From Actinomycetota bacterium (lineage in GTDB: Bacteria > Actinomycetota > Acidimicrobiia > IMCC26256 > VFJJ01): a stretch of DNA of 64,000 bases. The stretch lies in NCBI GenBank assembly GCA_009886115.1, contig VFJJ01000111.1, positions 1 to 64,000 on the forward strand, given 5' to 3'. The position numbers and the translations under genes are program-made. Numbering within the stretch: position 1 is the first letter of the stretch; each line of letters begins with the position of its first letter. The notes under the pieces are model-generated. The model did not search any database. It worked only from the letters and a program-made list of their open reading frames with translations, and was not told the DNA's origin. Shown one piece after another: positions 16,976 through 25,779 of this stretch.

Positions 16976-17958
16976 TGGCGACCATCCCGCTCATCGATCT
17001 CGCTCGCTGGTTCGACGGGACGCCCGCCGAGCGGCTGGCCCTTGCCGCAGATGTCGACGCCCACCTCCAACGGCTCGGGTTTCTCATCGTCGTCAACCAC
17101 CGACTGCCGCGGGCGGTGATCGACGAATGCCGCGATCAGGCACGGCAGTTCTTCCACCAGCCGGCCGAGGTGAAGGCCGAGGTGGCGATGGTCGCGGACG
17201 CGTACCGCGGCTGGATCGGCTCGGGGCTGGAGTCGAACGCCGCGACCTACGGCGTGCAGACCGCTCCCGATCTGAAGGAAGGGTACGCGTACGGGCCGAT
17301 CGAGGTGCCCGACGAGGCCGTCGTGTCGGCGAGCGGGTCCGACCCGTACGCGTTCCCACCCAACGTGTGGCCGGCCACGCCGCCCGGCTTCCAGGCCGCC
17401 GCCGAGAACTGGTTCCGCGCGGCCTGGGCCCTCAACGACGAGCTGCTCGACATCCTGAGCCTCGCGCTCGGCCTGCCCGAGCGGCATCTGCGCGGGTTGA
17501 GCTCCGAAGGGACCTCGCAGGTGTCGATCAACTGGTACGGGCCGCGTGGCGACGTCGAACCGCTTCCCGACCAGTACCGCGTCGGACCGCACACCGACTT
17601 CGGCATGCTCACCGTGCTCGACCGCGAGCCCGGCCTCGGTGGGTTGCAGGTGCTCGACGAGAACGACGTGTGGATCGACGCGCCGGTGGTTGCCGACGGT
17701 CTGACCATCAACACCGGTGACCTCATCCGACAGTGGAGCAACGACCGCTGGTGCTCGAACGAGCATCGGGTGCTTCCCCCGCCGGCCGAGGATCCGCGGG
17801 AGGAGCTCATCAGCTTGGTGTTCTTCGGCGAGCCCGATTGCGATGCCGTGGTCGAGGCGTTCCCGTCGTGTGTCTCGGCCGACAACCCGGCGAAGTACCC
17901 ACCGGTGCGCTCCCGCGACTACATCATCGCGAAGATGAACGCCCTCGCGGTCGGCTGA
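16975..17958 (+). CDS. 2-oxoglutarate/Fe(II)-dependent dioxygenase
   Basis: A 327-residue enzyme of the isopenicillin-N-synthase/2OG superfamily. The N-terminal IPLIDLARWFDG and FLIVVNHRLP match the DIOX_N domain. The iron triad is H206-T-D208 and H264 (GPHTDFGMLTVL, NEHRVLPP). ATG 16975 overlaps the Rieske stop by one base. Known relatives include gibberellin, flavonoid and thymine-7-hydroxylase types. With a cytosine deaminase and nucleoside transporter beside it, stepwise oxidation of a methylated pyrimidine is plausible but unproven. Confidence 0.9.
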   Translation: MATIPLIDLARWFDGTPAERLALAADVDAHLQRLGFLIVVNHRLPRAVIDECRDQARQFFHQPAEVKAEVAMVADAYRGWIGSGLESNAATYGVQTAPDLKEGYAYGPIEVPDEAVVSASGSDPYAFPPNVWPATPPGFQAAAENWFRAAWALNDELLDILSLALGLPERHLRGLSSEGTSQVSINWYGPRGDVEPLPDQYRVGPHTDFGMLTVLDREPGLGGLQVLDENDVWIDAPVVADGLTINTGDLIRQWSNDRWCSNEHRVLPPPAEDPREELISLVFFGEPDCDAVVEAFPSCVSADNPAKYPPVRSRDYIIAKMNALAVG

Positions 17959-17967
17959 AGACGGCCG

Positions 17968-18087
17968 ATGATCGACCCCGTCGTCTTGCGCTCGATGCCG
18001 AAGGTGCAGCTGCACTGCCACCTCGAAGGCTCGCTGCGGGCACCCACCCGATCACCCGAACCCACCATCCGAAATGGAGCACGATGA
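17968..18087 (+). pseudogene. remnant of adenosine/adenine deaminase (N-terminal stump)
   Basis: ATG 17968 opens MIDPVVLRSMPKVQLHCHLEGSLR, which is the conserved start of adenosine deaminases (PKVELHxHLEGxxR, carrying the first two zinc histidines). After SLR the homology stops. The reading frame continues for 15 unrelated residues and ends at a TGA that overlaps the ATG of the next gene. The missing ~300 residues indicate a deletion that fused the stump to the transporter operon. Its only possible current role is translational coupling to the lipoprotein gene. Confidence 0.8.
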
Positions 18088-19292
18088 GGACCCACATGCA
18101 CGCCACCGGAACGAAGCACTCCCGTCGTCGGTCACGCTCGGCGAAGCTCGCTGCCCTGCTCGTCGGTGTCGCGCTCGTCGCCGCCGCGTGTGGCGACGAC
18201 GATGCGGCGACGACCACCGACGACAGCGCTGCGGCCGAACAGAACGCGACGACCACCGTCGAGGCGAGCTCGCCGGCCGCGGCCGGTGACTTCAGCGACC
18301 TCAAGGTCGTGATGATCCTCGACGGGTCGATCGACGATGGTGGCTGGAACACCGCCCACAAGTTGGGCGGCGACGCGATCTCGGCGGCGTTCCCCGGCTC
18401 AACCGTCGAGTACGTCGTCGAGATCGCCCCGGGCCAGACCGCCACGAACGCCTTCGAGGACGCCGTGGCCGCCGACGCCGACGTCGTGATCGGCACGACC
18501 TTCTACCAGGACGACATGATGGATGTGGCCGCGGCCAACCCGGCCGTCACGTTCCTCACCTGGGCCGGTTTCGAGACGGCGCCGAACGTCGGCCACTTCG
18601 ACGGCGCTTCCGAAGACGGTCGGTATCTCGACGGCATGGTCGCCGGCAGCCTCACGGAGTCGAACGTGATCGGTTACGCGGCGGGTTTCCCGTACAACGA
18701 GGTGAACCGGGCGGTCAACGCGTTCACGCTCGGGGCCAAGGCGGTCAACCCCGACGTCGAGGTGCAACTCGTCTTCCTCAACACGTGGTTCGATCCGGCC
18801 GTCGAGCAGCAGGCGGCCGAGGCGCTCGTGAACGCCGGCGCGGACGTGCTCGCCCACGAGGTCGGGGCCCAGGTGTACGCCACGGTCGCGGCCCAGGCCG
18901 GCGGCTATGTGATCGGCTATACCAACGACTGGTCGCAGATCGAGCCCGAGGCGTGGGCATCGTCGTTCCTCTACAACTGGGGCCCGTACTACGTGAGCCA
19001 GGTGCAGGCCGTCGTCGACGGCACGTGGGAGCCGGCGATCACGTTCGGCGGCTTGAAAGACGGCTTCATCAGCTTCGCTCCGTACGGTCCGGCGGTGACG
19101 CCCGAGATCCTCGCGCTGGTCGAAGCCAAGAAGCAGGAGATCGCCGACGGCACGTTCGACATGTTCGCCGGTCCGATCACCTCCAACGCCGGCGTCGTCG
19201 TGGTCGCCGAGGGCGCCACGATCCCGTTCGAGACCCGCACCGAATGCTGCCAGTGGCTCGTCGACGGAGTTGTCGGCGAGATCCCCGGTTGA
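18084..19292 (+). CDS. BMP-family nucleoside-binding lipoprotein (ABC transporter)
   Basis: A 402-residue substrate-binding protein with a basic N-terminus, a hydrophobic signal (LAALLVGVALVAAACG) and lipobox LVAAAC, so it is a lipoprotein. A Thr/Ala-rich tether follows. The mature domain has the basic-membrane-protein (BMP/PnrA) pattern: DGSIDDGGWNTAHKLG, TFLTWAGFETAPNVGHF, DGRYLDGMVAGSLTE and TNDWSQIEPEAW. Family members bind purine nucleosides or related ligands. ATG 18084 overlaps the TGA of the adenosine deaminase stump; an in-frame ATG at 18096 is an alternative. It starts a four-gene transporter operon. Confidence 0.92.
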   Translation: MRTHMHATGTKHSRRRSRSAKLAALLVGVALVAAACGDDDAATTTDDSAAAEQNATTTVEASSPAAAGDFSDLKVVMILDGSIDDGGWNTAHKLGGDAISAAFPGSTVEYVVEIAPGQTATNAFEDAVAADADVVIGTTFYQDDMMDVAAANPAVTFLTWAGFETAPNVGHFDGASEDGRYLDGMVAGSLTESNVIGYAAGFPYNEVNRAVNAFTLGAKAVNPDVEVQLVFLNTWFDPAVEQQAAEALVNAGADVLAHEVGAQVYATVAAQAGGYVIGYTNDWSQIEPEAWASSFLYNWGPYYVSQVQAVVDGTWEPAITFGGLKDGFISFAPYGPAVTPEILALVEAKKQEIADGTFDMFAGPITSNAGVVVVAEGATIPFETRTECCQWLVDGVVGEIPG

Positions 19293-19295
19293 TCC

Positions 19296-20912
19296 ATGGA
19301 CGCCACGGGCGTCAAGGGGGATGACACCCGAGCGGTCTCGCTTCAGGTCAGGGATCTCAGCAAGTCGTTCTACGGCGTGGCCGCCGTAGACGAGGTCAGC
19401 TTCGACCTCGTCTCCGGCGAGATCCACGGCTTGCTCGGCGAGAACGGGGCCGGTAAGTCGACACTGTGCTCGATGCTGGCCGGGCTCTACCGGCCCGATT
19501 CGGGACGGATGCTGCTCGACGGGCAGACGGTGCACCTGCGCTCGCCCGAAGACGCGGCCACGCTGGGAATCGGCATGGTGTACCAGCACTTCCGGCTGGT
19601 CGAGCGTTTCACGGTCGCCGAGAACATCGTGCTCGGCCGCGGCATCGGGGTGGGACGCCAGGCGCGGCGCGACGTCGAGCGGCGCGTCCACGAGCTGGGC
19701 GAGGAGTACGGACTCGCCGTCGATGCGTCGAGAGCGGTCTGGCAGCTCTCGGTCGGTGAGCGCCAACGCGTCGAGATCCTCAAGCAGCTGTTCCGCGGCG
19801 CCAGGGTTCTGATCCTCGACGAGCCGACCGCGGTGTTGGCACCGCACGAATCTGATCGCCTGTTCGAGGCGGTACGGCGGATGGCCGACGCCGGGCACGC
19901 GGTGGTGCTCGTTTCGCACAAGATGCAGGAGATCCTCGGCCACACCGACCGGGTGACCGTCCTGCGGCGCGGGCGCAACGTCGGGTCGGGCGAGACCGCA
20001 GCGCAGACCCATGCGGCGCTGGCGGCGATGATGTTCGGAAGTGAGCTCGCCGGTGTGGGTTCAGACGTGGAGCACTCCTCGCGTTCACCCGGCCCGACCG
20101 TGTTGAAGGTGAGCGATCTCCGTGTCACCGGCGACCACGGACGCGCTGCAGTAGACGGAGTGTCGTTCGAGGTTCGCCGGTTCCAGATCGTGGGCGTCGC
20201 TGGCGTCGCTGGCAACGGCCAGCGCGAGCTCCACGAGGCGCTCGCCGGGTTGCGTTCGGGGGTGACCGGATCGATCGAGATCGACGGCCATGACCTGTCT
20301 GGCGCCGGCCCCAAAGCACGCCACCGGGCCGGGTTGGCGTACGTACCGGAGGACCGGCTCGGCACCGGCCTCGCTGCAGGGTTGACGATCGAGCACAACA
20401 TGGTGCTCCGATCGTTCGACAGGGCTCCGCACTCCGCGGCCGGCCGGTTGAAGGCCCGCGCCATCCGCGAAACCTCCGGGCGGCTGGTACAGGAGTTCGA
20501 CGTGCGAGGCGCGCGCGATGGGATGCCTGTGAGCTTCATGTCGGGTGGCAACCTGCAAAAGGCGATCCTGGCACGCGAGCTGACCGAGGACCACGAGGTG
20601 CTCGTGGCCGCCTCGCCGACGCGGGGCCTCGACATGTCAGCCGCGGAGACCGTCCGTGGGCACGTGCGGCGTGAGCGGAGTACCGGCCGCGGCGTGCTCC
20701 TGTTCTCCGAGGACCTTGCCGAGGTGCTCGAGCTCTCGGACGTGGTGCTCGTGATGTTCAAGGGTCTCATCGTGGGCCGCTTCGAGCGCGACGACGTCGA
20801 TGTCGAGCACGTCGGCCTCCTGATGACCGGCGCTTCGGTGACCGGCGACGAGGTTCACCGGGGACACGAGGACAACCAGTCAGGTATCAGGCATCGGAAG
20901 GTGAGCCTGTGA
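19296..20912 (+). CDS. ABC transporter ATPase, two nucleotide-binding domains (nucleoside type)
   Basis: 538 residues with two fused ABC domains as in ribose/nucleoside importers (RbsA, NupO/YufO). The first has Walker A GENGAGKS, Q-loop YQHFRLVERFTV, signature LSVGERQRVEIL and Walker B VLILDEPTAV. The second is the degenerate half: Walker A is replaced by VAGVAGNGQREL, the signature is MSGGNLQKAILA and Walker B is LVAASPTRGLD. Only one site should be fully competent, normal for this class. It lies 3 bp after the lipoprotein gene and overlaps the permease by 4 bp. Confidence 0.92.
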   Translation: MDATGVKGDDTRAVSLQVRDLSKSFYGVAAVDEVSFDLVSGEIHGLLGENGAGKSTLCSMLAGLYRPDSGRMLLDGQTVHLRSPEDAATLGIGMVYQHFRLVERFTVAENIVLGRGIGVGRQARRDVERRVHELGEEYGLAVDASRAVWQLSVGERQRVEILKQLFRGARVLILDEPTAVLAPHESDRLFEAVRRMADAGHAVVLVSHKMQEILGHTDRVTVLRRGRNVGSGETAAQTHAALAAMMFGSELAGVGSDVEHSSRSPGPTVLKVSDLRVTGDHGRAAVDGVSFEVRRFQIVGVAGVAGNGQRELHEALAGLRSGVTGSIEIDGHDLSGAGPKARHRAGLAYVPEDRLGTGLAAGLTIEHNMVLRSFDRAPHSAAGRLKARAIRETSGRLVQEFDVRGARDGMPVSFMSGGNLQKAILARELTEDHEVLVAASPTRGLDMSAAETVRGHVRRERSTGRGVLLFSEDLAEVLELSDVVLVMFKGLIVGRFERDDVDVEHVGLLMTGASVTGDEVHRGHEDNQSGIRHRKVSL

Positions 20913-22078
20913 TCGGCAGGGTCATCGTCACTCCGAGAGCCAAGCCGTCGCCCCTCGTGCGCGCCGGCGTTCCGCTGCTCTCATTGCTCGTCGCCCTGGC
21001 ATCCGGAGCAGTGATCCTCGTGCTCACCGGCGCCGACCCGATCGAGGTCTACCGGACGATGTTCGACGCCAGCCTCAACGGCACCGCACCGATCGAGCGC
21101 ACCCTCACCTACGCGACGCCGTTGATCCTCACCGGCCTTGCCGCCGCGATCGCCTTCCGCATGCGGGTGTACAACATCGGCGCCGAAGGGCAGTTGTTCA
21201 TCGGAGCGATCGCAGCGAGCGGGCTGGCGCTGAAGCTGCCGAGCACCACGCCGAAGTTCGTCATGGTCGCGGTGATGCTGCTCGGTGGAGCGGTGGCCGG
21301 TGCGCTCTGGGCCGGGTTCGCAGCCCTTCCGAAGGCGTTCTTCGGTACCGACGAGATCGTCACCACGCTGATGCTGAACTTCGTGGCGCTGGCGTTCATG
21401 AACTACCTGATCTTCGGGTCGTACTCCTTTTGGCGTGACCCGAGCCGCCCGGTTCCGCAGGGCAATGCGATCCCCGACTCGGCGGTGTTGCCGACGATCT
21501 CCGGGCGGTTGCACGTCGGCTTCCTCATCGCGGTCGCTCTGGCCGTGTCGGTGTGGCTCCTCGTACGGGGCACGACGTTCGGGTTCCGGCTTCGAACCAT
21601 CGGCGACTCGCCACGGGCCGCCCGCTACGCCGGGATCGGCGTGCCGGTGGCAACCATCGCGGTGTTCGCGATCTCGGGCGCGCTCGCCGGCGTCGCAGGC
21701 GCCATCGAGGTCTCCGGCGTCACGAATCGTCTCGACCCCAAGGCGCTCGCGATCGAGCTCGGATACACCGGAATCGTGATCGCGACCGTCGCCAGGATGC
21801 ACCCCCTCGGCGTGTTGCCTGTCGCCGTGCTGCTCGCCGCCGTGGCGACGTCGGGCAGCAGCATGCAAGCGATCGGCGTGCAGTCGGAGGTCGTGGTACT
21901 GCTCCAGGGCCTGATCTTCTTGTCGGTGACCGCGGGCGAGTTCTTCGTCACCAATCGTCTCGGTCTCCGCCCGGTGCCTCGGGGCGGACCGTCGGAGCCG
22001 GTTGAGGCTCTCGCCGACGCGGGCGACGTTCCTGATGCTGCCGATTCCCTGCGGGCCTCGGTAGGAGGTGCGTTGTGA
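20909..22078 (+). CDS. ABC transporter permease (nucleoside type) 1
   Basis: A 389-residue BPD_transp_2-type permease with about nine membrane helices. The family motif RVYNIGAEGQLFIGAI follows the second or third helix, and AGAIEVSG with LGYTGIVIATVARM forms the later cytoplasmic signature. GTG 20909 overlaps the ATPase stop (GTGA), showing translational coupling. The protein pairs with the following permease to form the membrane channel for the BMP-bound ligand. Confidence 0.92.
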   Translation: MIGRVIVTPRAKPSPLVRAGVPLLSLLVALASGAVILVLTGADPIEVYRTMFDASLNGTAPIERTLTYATPLILTGLAAAIAFRMRVYNIGAEGQLFIGAIAASGLALKLPSTTPKFVMVAVMLLGGAVAGALWAGFAALPKAFFGTDEIVTTLMLNFVALAFMNYLIFGSYSFWRDPSRPVPQGNAIPDSAVLPTISGRLHVGFLIAVALAVSVWLLVRGTTFGFRLRTIGDSPRAARYAGIGVPVATIAVFAISGALAGVAGAIEVSGVTNRLDPKALAIELGYTGIVIATVARMHPLGVLPVAVLLAAVATSGSSMQAIGVQSEVVVLLQGLIFLSVTAGEFFVTNRLGLRPVPRGGPSEPVEALADAGDVPDAADSLRASVGGAL

Positions 22079-23022
22079 ACGACTCCGTGCTGGTGCTGTC
22101 GATCGCGAGCGCGGTGGTGGCGGGCACGCCGATCCTGTTGGCCGCGCTCGGCGAGATCATCACCGAACGAGCTGGCGTGATGAACCTCGGCGTCGAAGGG
22201 ATGATGCTCGTCGGTGCCGTGGCGGCGTTCTGGTGCGGGACGCACACCGGGAGCCTCCCGCTCGCGCTGATCGTCGGCGGGCTGGCCGCGGCGGCCCTCT
22301 CGCTCGTGCATGCCGTGCTTGCGATCACCCTGCGGGTCAACCAGACCGTGTCGGGCCTGTCTCTCGTGATCGTGGGGAGCGGGCTGTCGGCGTTCCTTGG
22401 CAATCAAGGCGATTCGCCGCTCCTCGAGGCCCCCAACGGCGTCGATGTCGGCCCACTGTTCCCCGAGGCTTTCGCCGACATACCGATCGCTGGCCCGATC
22501 GTGTTCGGCCACGACGTCGTCGTCTATCTCACACTGATTCTCGTCGGGCTGACCGGCTGGGTGCTCTACCGCACCTCGGCCGGGCTCTCGCTCCGAGCGG
22601 TCGGCGAGGATCCCGCCGCAGCCGACGCGGCCGGCTTGGGCGTGGTGCGCATCCGCTACCTGGCCACGGTGATCGGCGGGTTCGGCGCAGGATTGGGCGG
22701 CGCCTACCTCGTCCTCGCGGTGCTCGGCACCTGGCAGACGGGCATGACCGCCGGAGCTGGATGGATCGCCGTGGCGCTCGTCATCCTCGCCGGTTGGCGC
22801 CCGTGGCTCGCGTTGATCGGCGCGTATGCCTTCGGCGCCCTCCGGGGCTTGGGCTTCACGCTTCAGATAGCCCGCGTCGACATCCCGAGCGACTTCCTGG
22901 CGATGATCCCCTTCGTCGCGGCGTACCTCGTCGTCGTGCTCGTGAGCGCCAGCCCCGCCAGGTCCCGGCGAGTCGCGGCGCCCGCCGCATTGGGAGAGCC
23001 CTACAACCGCGAGCACCGCTAG
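22075..23022 (+). CDS. ABC transporter permease (nucleoside type) 2
   Basis: The second permease, 315 residues. It starts at GTG 22075, overlapping the previous stop by 4 bp. It shares the family motif GVMNLGVEGMMLVGAVAAF and LRAVGEDPAAADAAGL, with eight to nine helices, and is shorter than its partner. Together with the BMP lipoprotein and two-domain ATPase this makes a complete importer. It is the last gene of the operon; the following 148 bp hold a repeat and the suf promoter. Confidence 0.92.
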   Translation: MNDSVLVLSIASAVVAGTPILLAALGEIITERAGVMNLGVEGMMLVGAVAAFWCGTHTGSLPLALIVGGLAAAALSLVHAVLAITLRVNQTVSGLSLVIVGSGLSAFLGNQGDSPLLEAPNGVDVGPLFPEAFADIPIAGPIVFGHDVVVYLTLILVGLTGWVLYRTSAGLSLRAVGEDPAAADAAGLGVVRIRYLATVIGGFGAGLGGAYLVLAVLGTWQTGMTAGAGWIAVALVILAGWRPWLALIGAYAFGALRGLGFTLQIARVDIPSDFLAMIPFVAAYLVVVLVSASPARSRRVAAPAALGEPYNREHR

Positions 23023-23083
23023 ATCCCACTCGATCCGCGTGGCCGGAGCTCACGTCACCAACCACGAGCGCCTTCGCACGGGC

Positions 23084-23109
23084 GCGGGACCCGCGCATGG
23101 TCGCGACCC
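23084..23109. repeat. 26-bp double-palindrome repeat, copy 2
   Basis: Identical to 10009-10034: GCGGGACCCGC hairpin plus the perfect palindrome GGTCGCGACC. Its last base is the first base of the proposed -35 box of the sufC promoter. Confidence 0.8.
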
Positions 23110-23142
23110 TGACCATGATTTCCCCTACGGGCATAGTGGTAT
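23109..23142 (+). promoter_or_regulatory. sufC promoter with palindromic operator (site A)
   Basis: A -35 (CTGACC, 23109-23114) and -10 (CATAGT, 23132-23137) are spaced by exactly 17 bp, 34 bp before the sufC ATG. The spacer and -10 are covered by an imperfect palindrome starting ATTTCCCCTAC and ending GTAG-like TAGTGGTA. The same half-site occurs in the sufB promoter (39556-39614). A repressor bound here would block RNA polymerase; an Rrf2/SufR-type Fe-S sensor is the obvious candidate but is not encoded in the window. Confidence 0.65.
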
Positions 23143-23170
23143 TTGTCGAGGATCGATCTAGACTCCGATC

Positions 23171-23964
<794 letters not shown>

Positions 23965-23968
<4 letters not shown>

Positions 23969-25209
23969 CCCCCGTTCCTGCGCACGCCGATCTCACGCAC
24001 CTGAAGGCCGACTTCCCGATCCTCGACCGCATCTCGCACAGCAAGCGGCTGGTGTACCTCGACTCGGCGGCCACGGCCCAGAAGCCGACCGCGGTGATCG
24101 AGGCCATGAACCGGTACTACCGCGAATACAACGCCAGCGTGCATCGCGGCGTCTACGAGATGGCCGAGGAGGCCACGGCGGCGATGGAAGGGGCCCGGGC
24201 CCGCATCGCGCGATTCATCGGTGCCGCCGAGGCCCGGGAATGCATCTTCACCCGCAACGCCACCGAGGCCGTCAACCTGGTCGCCCACGCCTGGGGACGG
24301 TCGACGCTGAGCGCTGGCGACGCCGTGGTGCTCACGCAGATGGAGCACCACGCCAACATCGTGCCGTGGCACATGCTGGCCGCCGAGCGGGGCATCGAGA
24401 TCCGCTGGATCCCCGTGTCGTCAGAGGGTGTGCTCGACATCTCGGGCCTCGACCGATTGCTCGACGGCGCCCGGCTGCTCGGCGTCACGGCCATGTCGAA
24501 CGTGCTCGGCACGATCGTCGACGTGCGCCCGCTGGCCGACGCCGCCCACGCCGCCGGCGCGCTCGTGCTCGTCGACGGTGCCCAGTCGGTCCCCCACCTC
24601 CCCACCGACGTGCAGGCCATGGGCGCCGACTTCTTCGTCTTCTCGGGCCACAAGATGCTCGGCCCCACCGGTATCGGCGTCCTGTGGGCACGCGCCGAGC
24701 TGCTCGAGGCCATGCCGCCCTTCCTCGGCGGCGGCTCGATGATCACCGACGTACGTCTCGACGGGTTCACGCCCATGGAGATCCCCTGGAAGTTCGAGGC
24801 CGGCACGCCCGCCATCGCCGAGGCCATCGGGCTCGGCGCTGCCGTCGAGTACCTCGAGGCCGTGGGGATGGAGTCGGTACGAGCGCACGAGGTGGCACTC
24901 ACCCGGTACGCCCTCGCGATGCTCGCCGATCGCTTCGGTGACCGTCTCGAGATCTTCGGACCCACCGACGCCCTGGCCCGCGGCAGCGTGCTGAGCTTCC
25001 AGCTCGGCGGCATCCACGCCCACGACATCTCTCAGGTCCTCGACCAGGAAGGTGTCTGCGTGCGGGCCGGGCACCATTGTGCCAAGCCCCTCATGCGCAT
25101 CCTCGGCGTGCCGGCCACGGCTCGAGCGTCGTTCTACGTGTACAACGATGAGGCCGACGTCGACGCGCTCGCCGACGCCCTCGAGGCCGCCGAGAAGTTC
25201 TTCGGCTGA
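23965..25209 (+). CDS. sufS: SufS cysteine desulfurase
   Basis: A 414-residue PLP-dependent group II cysteine desulfurase that supplies sulfur for Fe-S assembly. Motifs in order: YLDSAATAQKP, ARIARFIGA with FTRNATEAVNLVA, the PLP His in EHHANIVPW, VDGAQSVPHLP, the Schiff-base Lys in FSGHKMLGPTG, and the catalytic Cys in VRAGHHCAKPLM. ATG 23965 overlaps the sufC stop. Its sulfur acceptor should be the downstream SufU. Confidence 0.95.
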
Positions 25210-25225
25210 CGACCGTCCCGTCCCG

Positions 25226-25261
25226 TCACCGGAGCCACAGCCCTTCACCGGAGCCACAGCC
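25226..25261 (+). repeat. 17-bp direct repeat containing the sufU ribosome-binding site
   Basis: TCACCGGAGCCACAGCC occurs twice (25226-25242 and 25245-25261), and the second copy ends directly at the sufU ATG. Each carries a GGAG that can act as SD; only the second is well spaced (8 nt). The duplicate may be a second ribosome-loading site. Confidence 0.75.
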
Positions 25262-25741
25262 ATGAGCGGACTCGAAGACCTGTACCGAGAGATCATCCTC
25301 GACCACTACCGCGCCCCCCGCAACCGGGGTGAGCTGCCGGTTCCCCCGGCCCACAAGACCGAGGGCTTCAACCCGCTCTGTGGCGACGAGGTCGTGCTGT
25401 ACGTCGAGCTCGACGACGACGGCGCCGTGCGCGACATCCGCACTGCGGGGCACGGCTGTTCGATCAGCCAGGCCTCGACCTCGATGATGAGCGCCGCGGT
25501 CAAGGGCAAGAGCCGCGCCGAGGTCGACACGACGATCAGGGCGTTCAAAGCCCTGATGTCGATCCACGAGGCCCGGCTGGTCCCCGAGGGATCCTCCGGC
25601 GACAGCGACACCGATGAGGGCTCAGCAGCCGAGGTGAACCTCGGCGATCTCGAAGCGCTGCAGGGCGTGGTCAAGTTCCCGGTGCGCATCAAGTGCGCCA
25701 CCCTGGCCTGGAACACGTTGCAGCAGGCTCTCGCTCCGTAG
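25262..25741 (+). CDS. sufU: SufU zinc-dependent sulfur transferase
   Basis: 159 residues, longer than IscU, with the three conserved cysteines and Asp of SufU: NPLCGDE, AGHGCSIS and IKCATLAW. The insertion before the third Cys (about 100-135, including the acidic GSSGDSDTDEG) is the SufU-specific region. SufU accepts persulfide from SufS and passes it to SufBCD. ATG 25262 follows the second copy of a duplicated SD. The ORF in the track begins earlier, inside sufS. Confidence 0.93.
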   Translation: MSGLEDLYREIILDHYRAPRNRGELPVPPAHKTEGFNPLCGDEVVLYVELDDDGAVRDIRTAGHGCSISQASTSMMSAAVKGKSRAEVDTTIRAFKALMSIHEARLVPEGSSGDSDTDEGSAAEVNLGDLEALQGVVKFPVRIKCATLAWNTLQQALAP

Positions 25742-25779
25742 CCCCTGCGTTCTCCCGGGCCGGCGGGCCCTGCTCCTGG

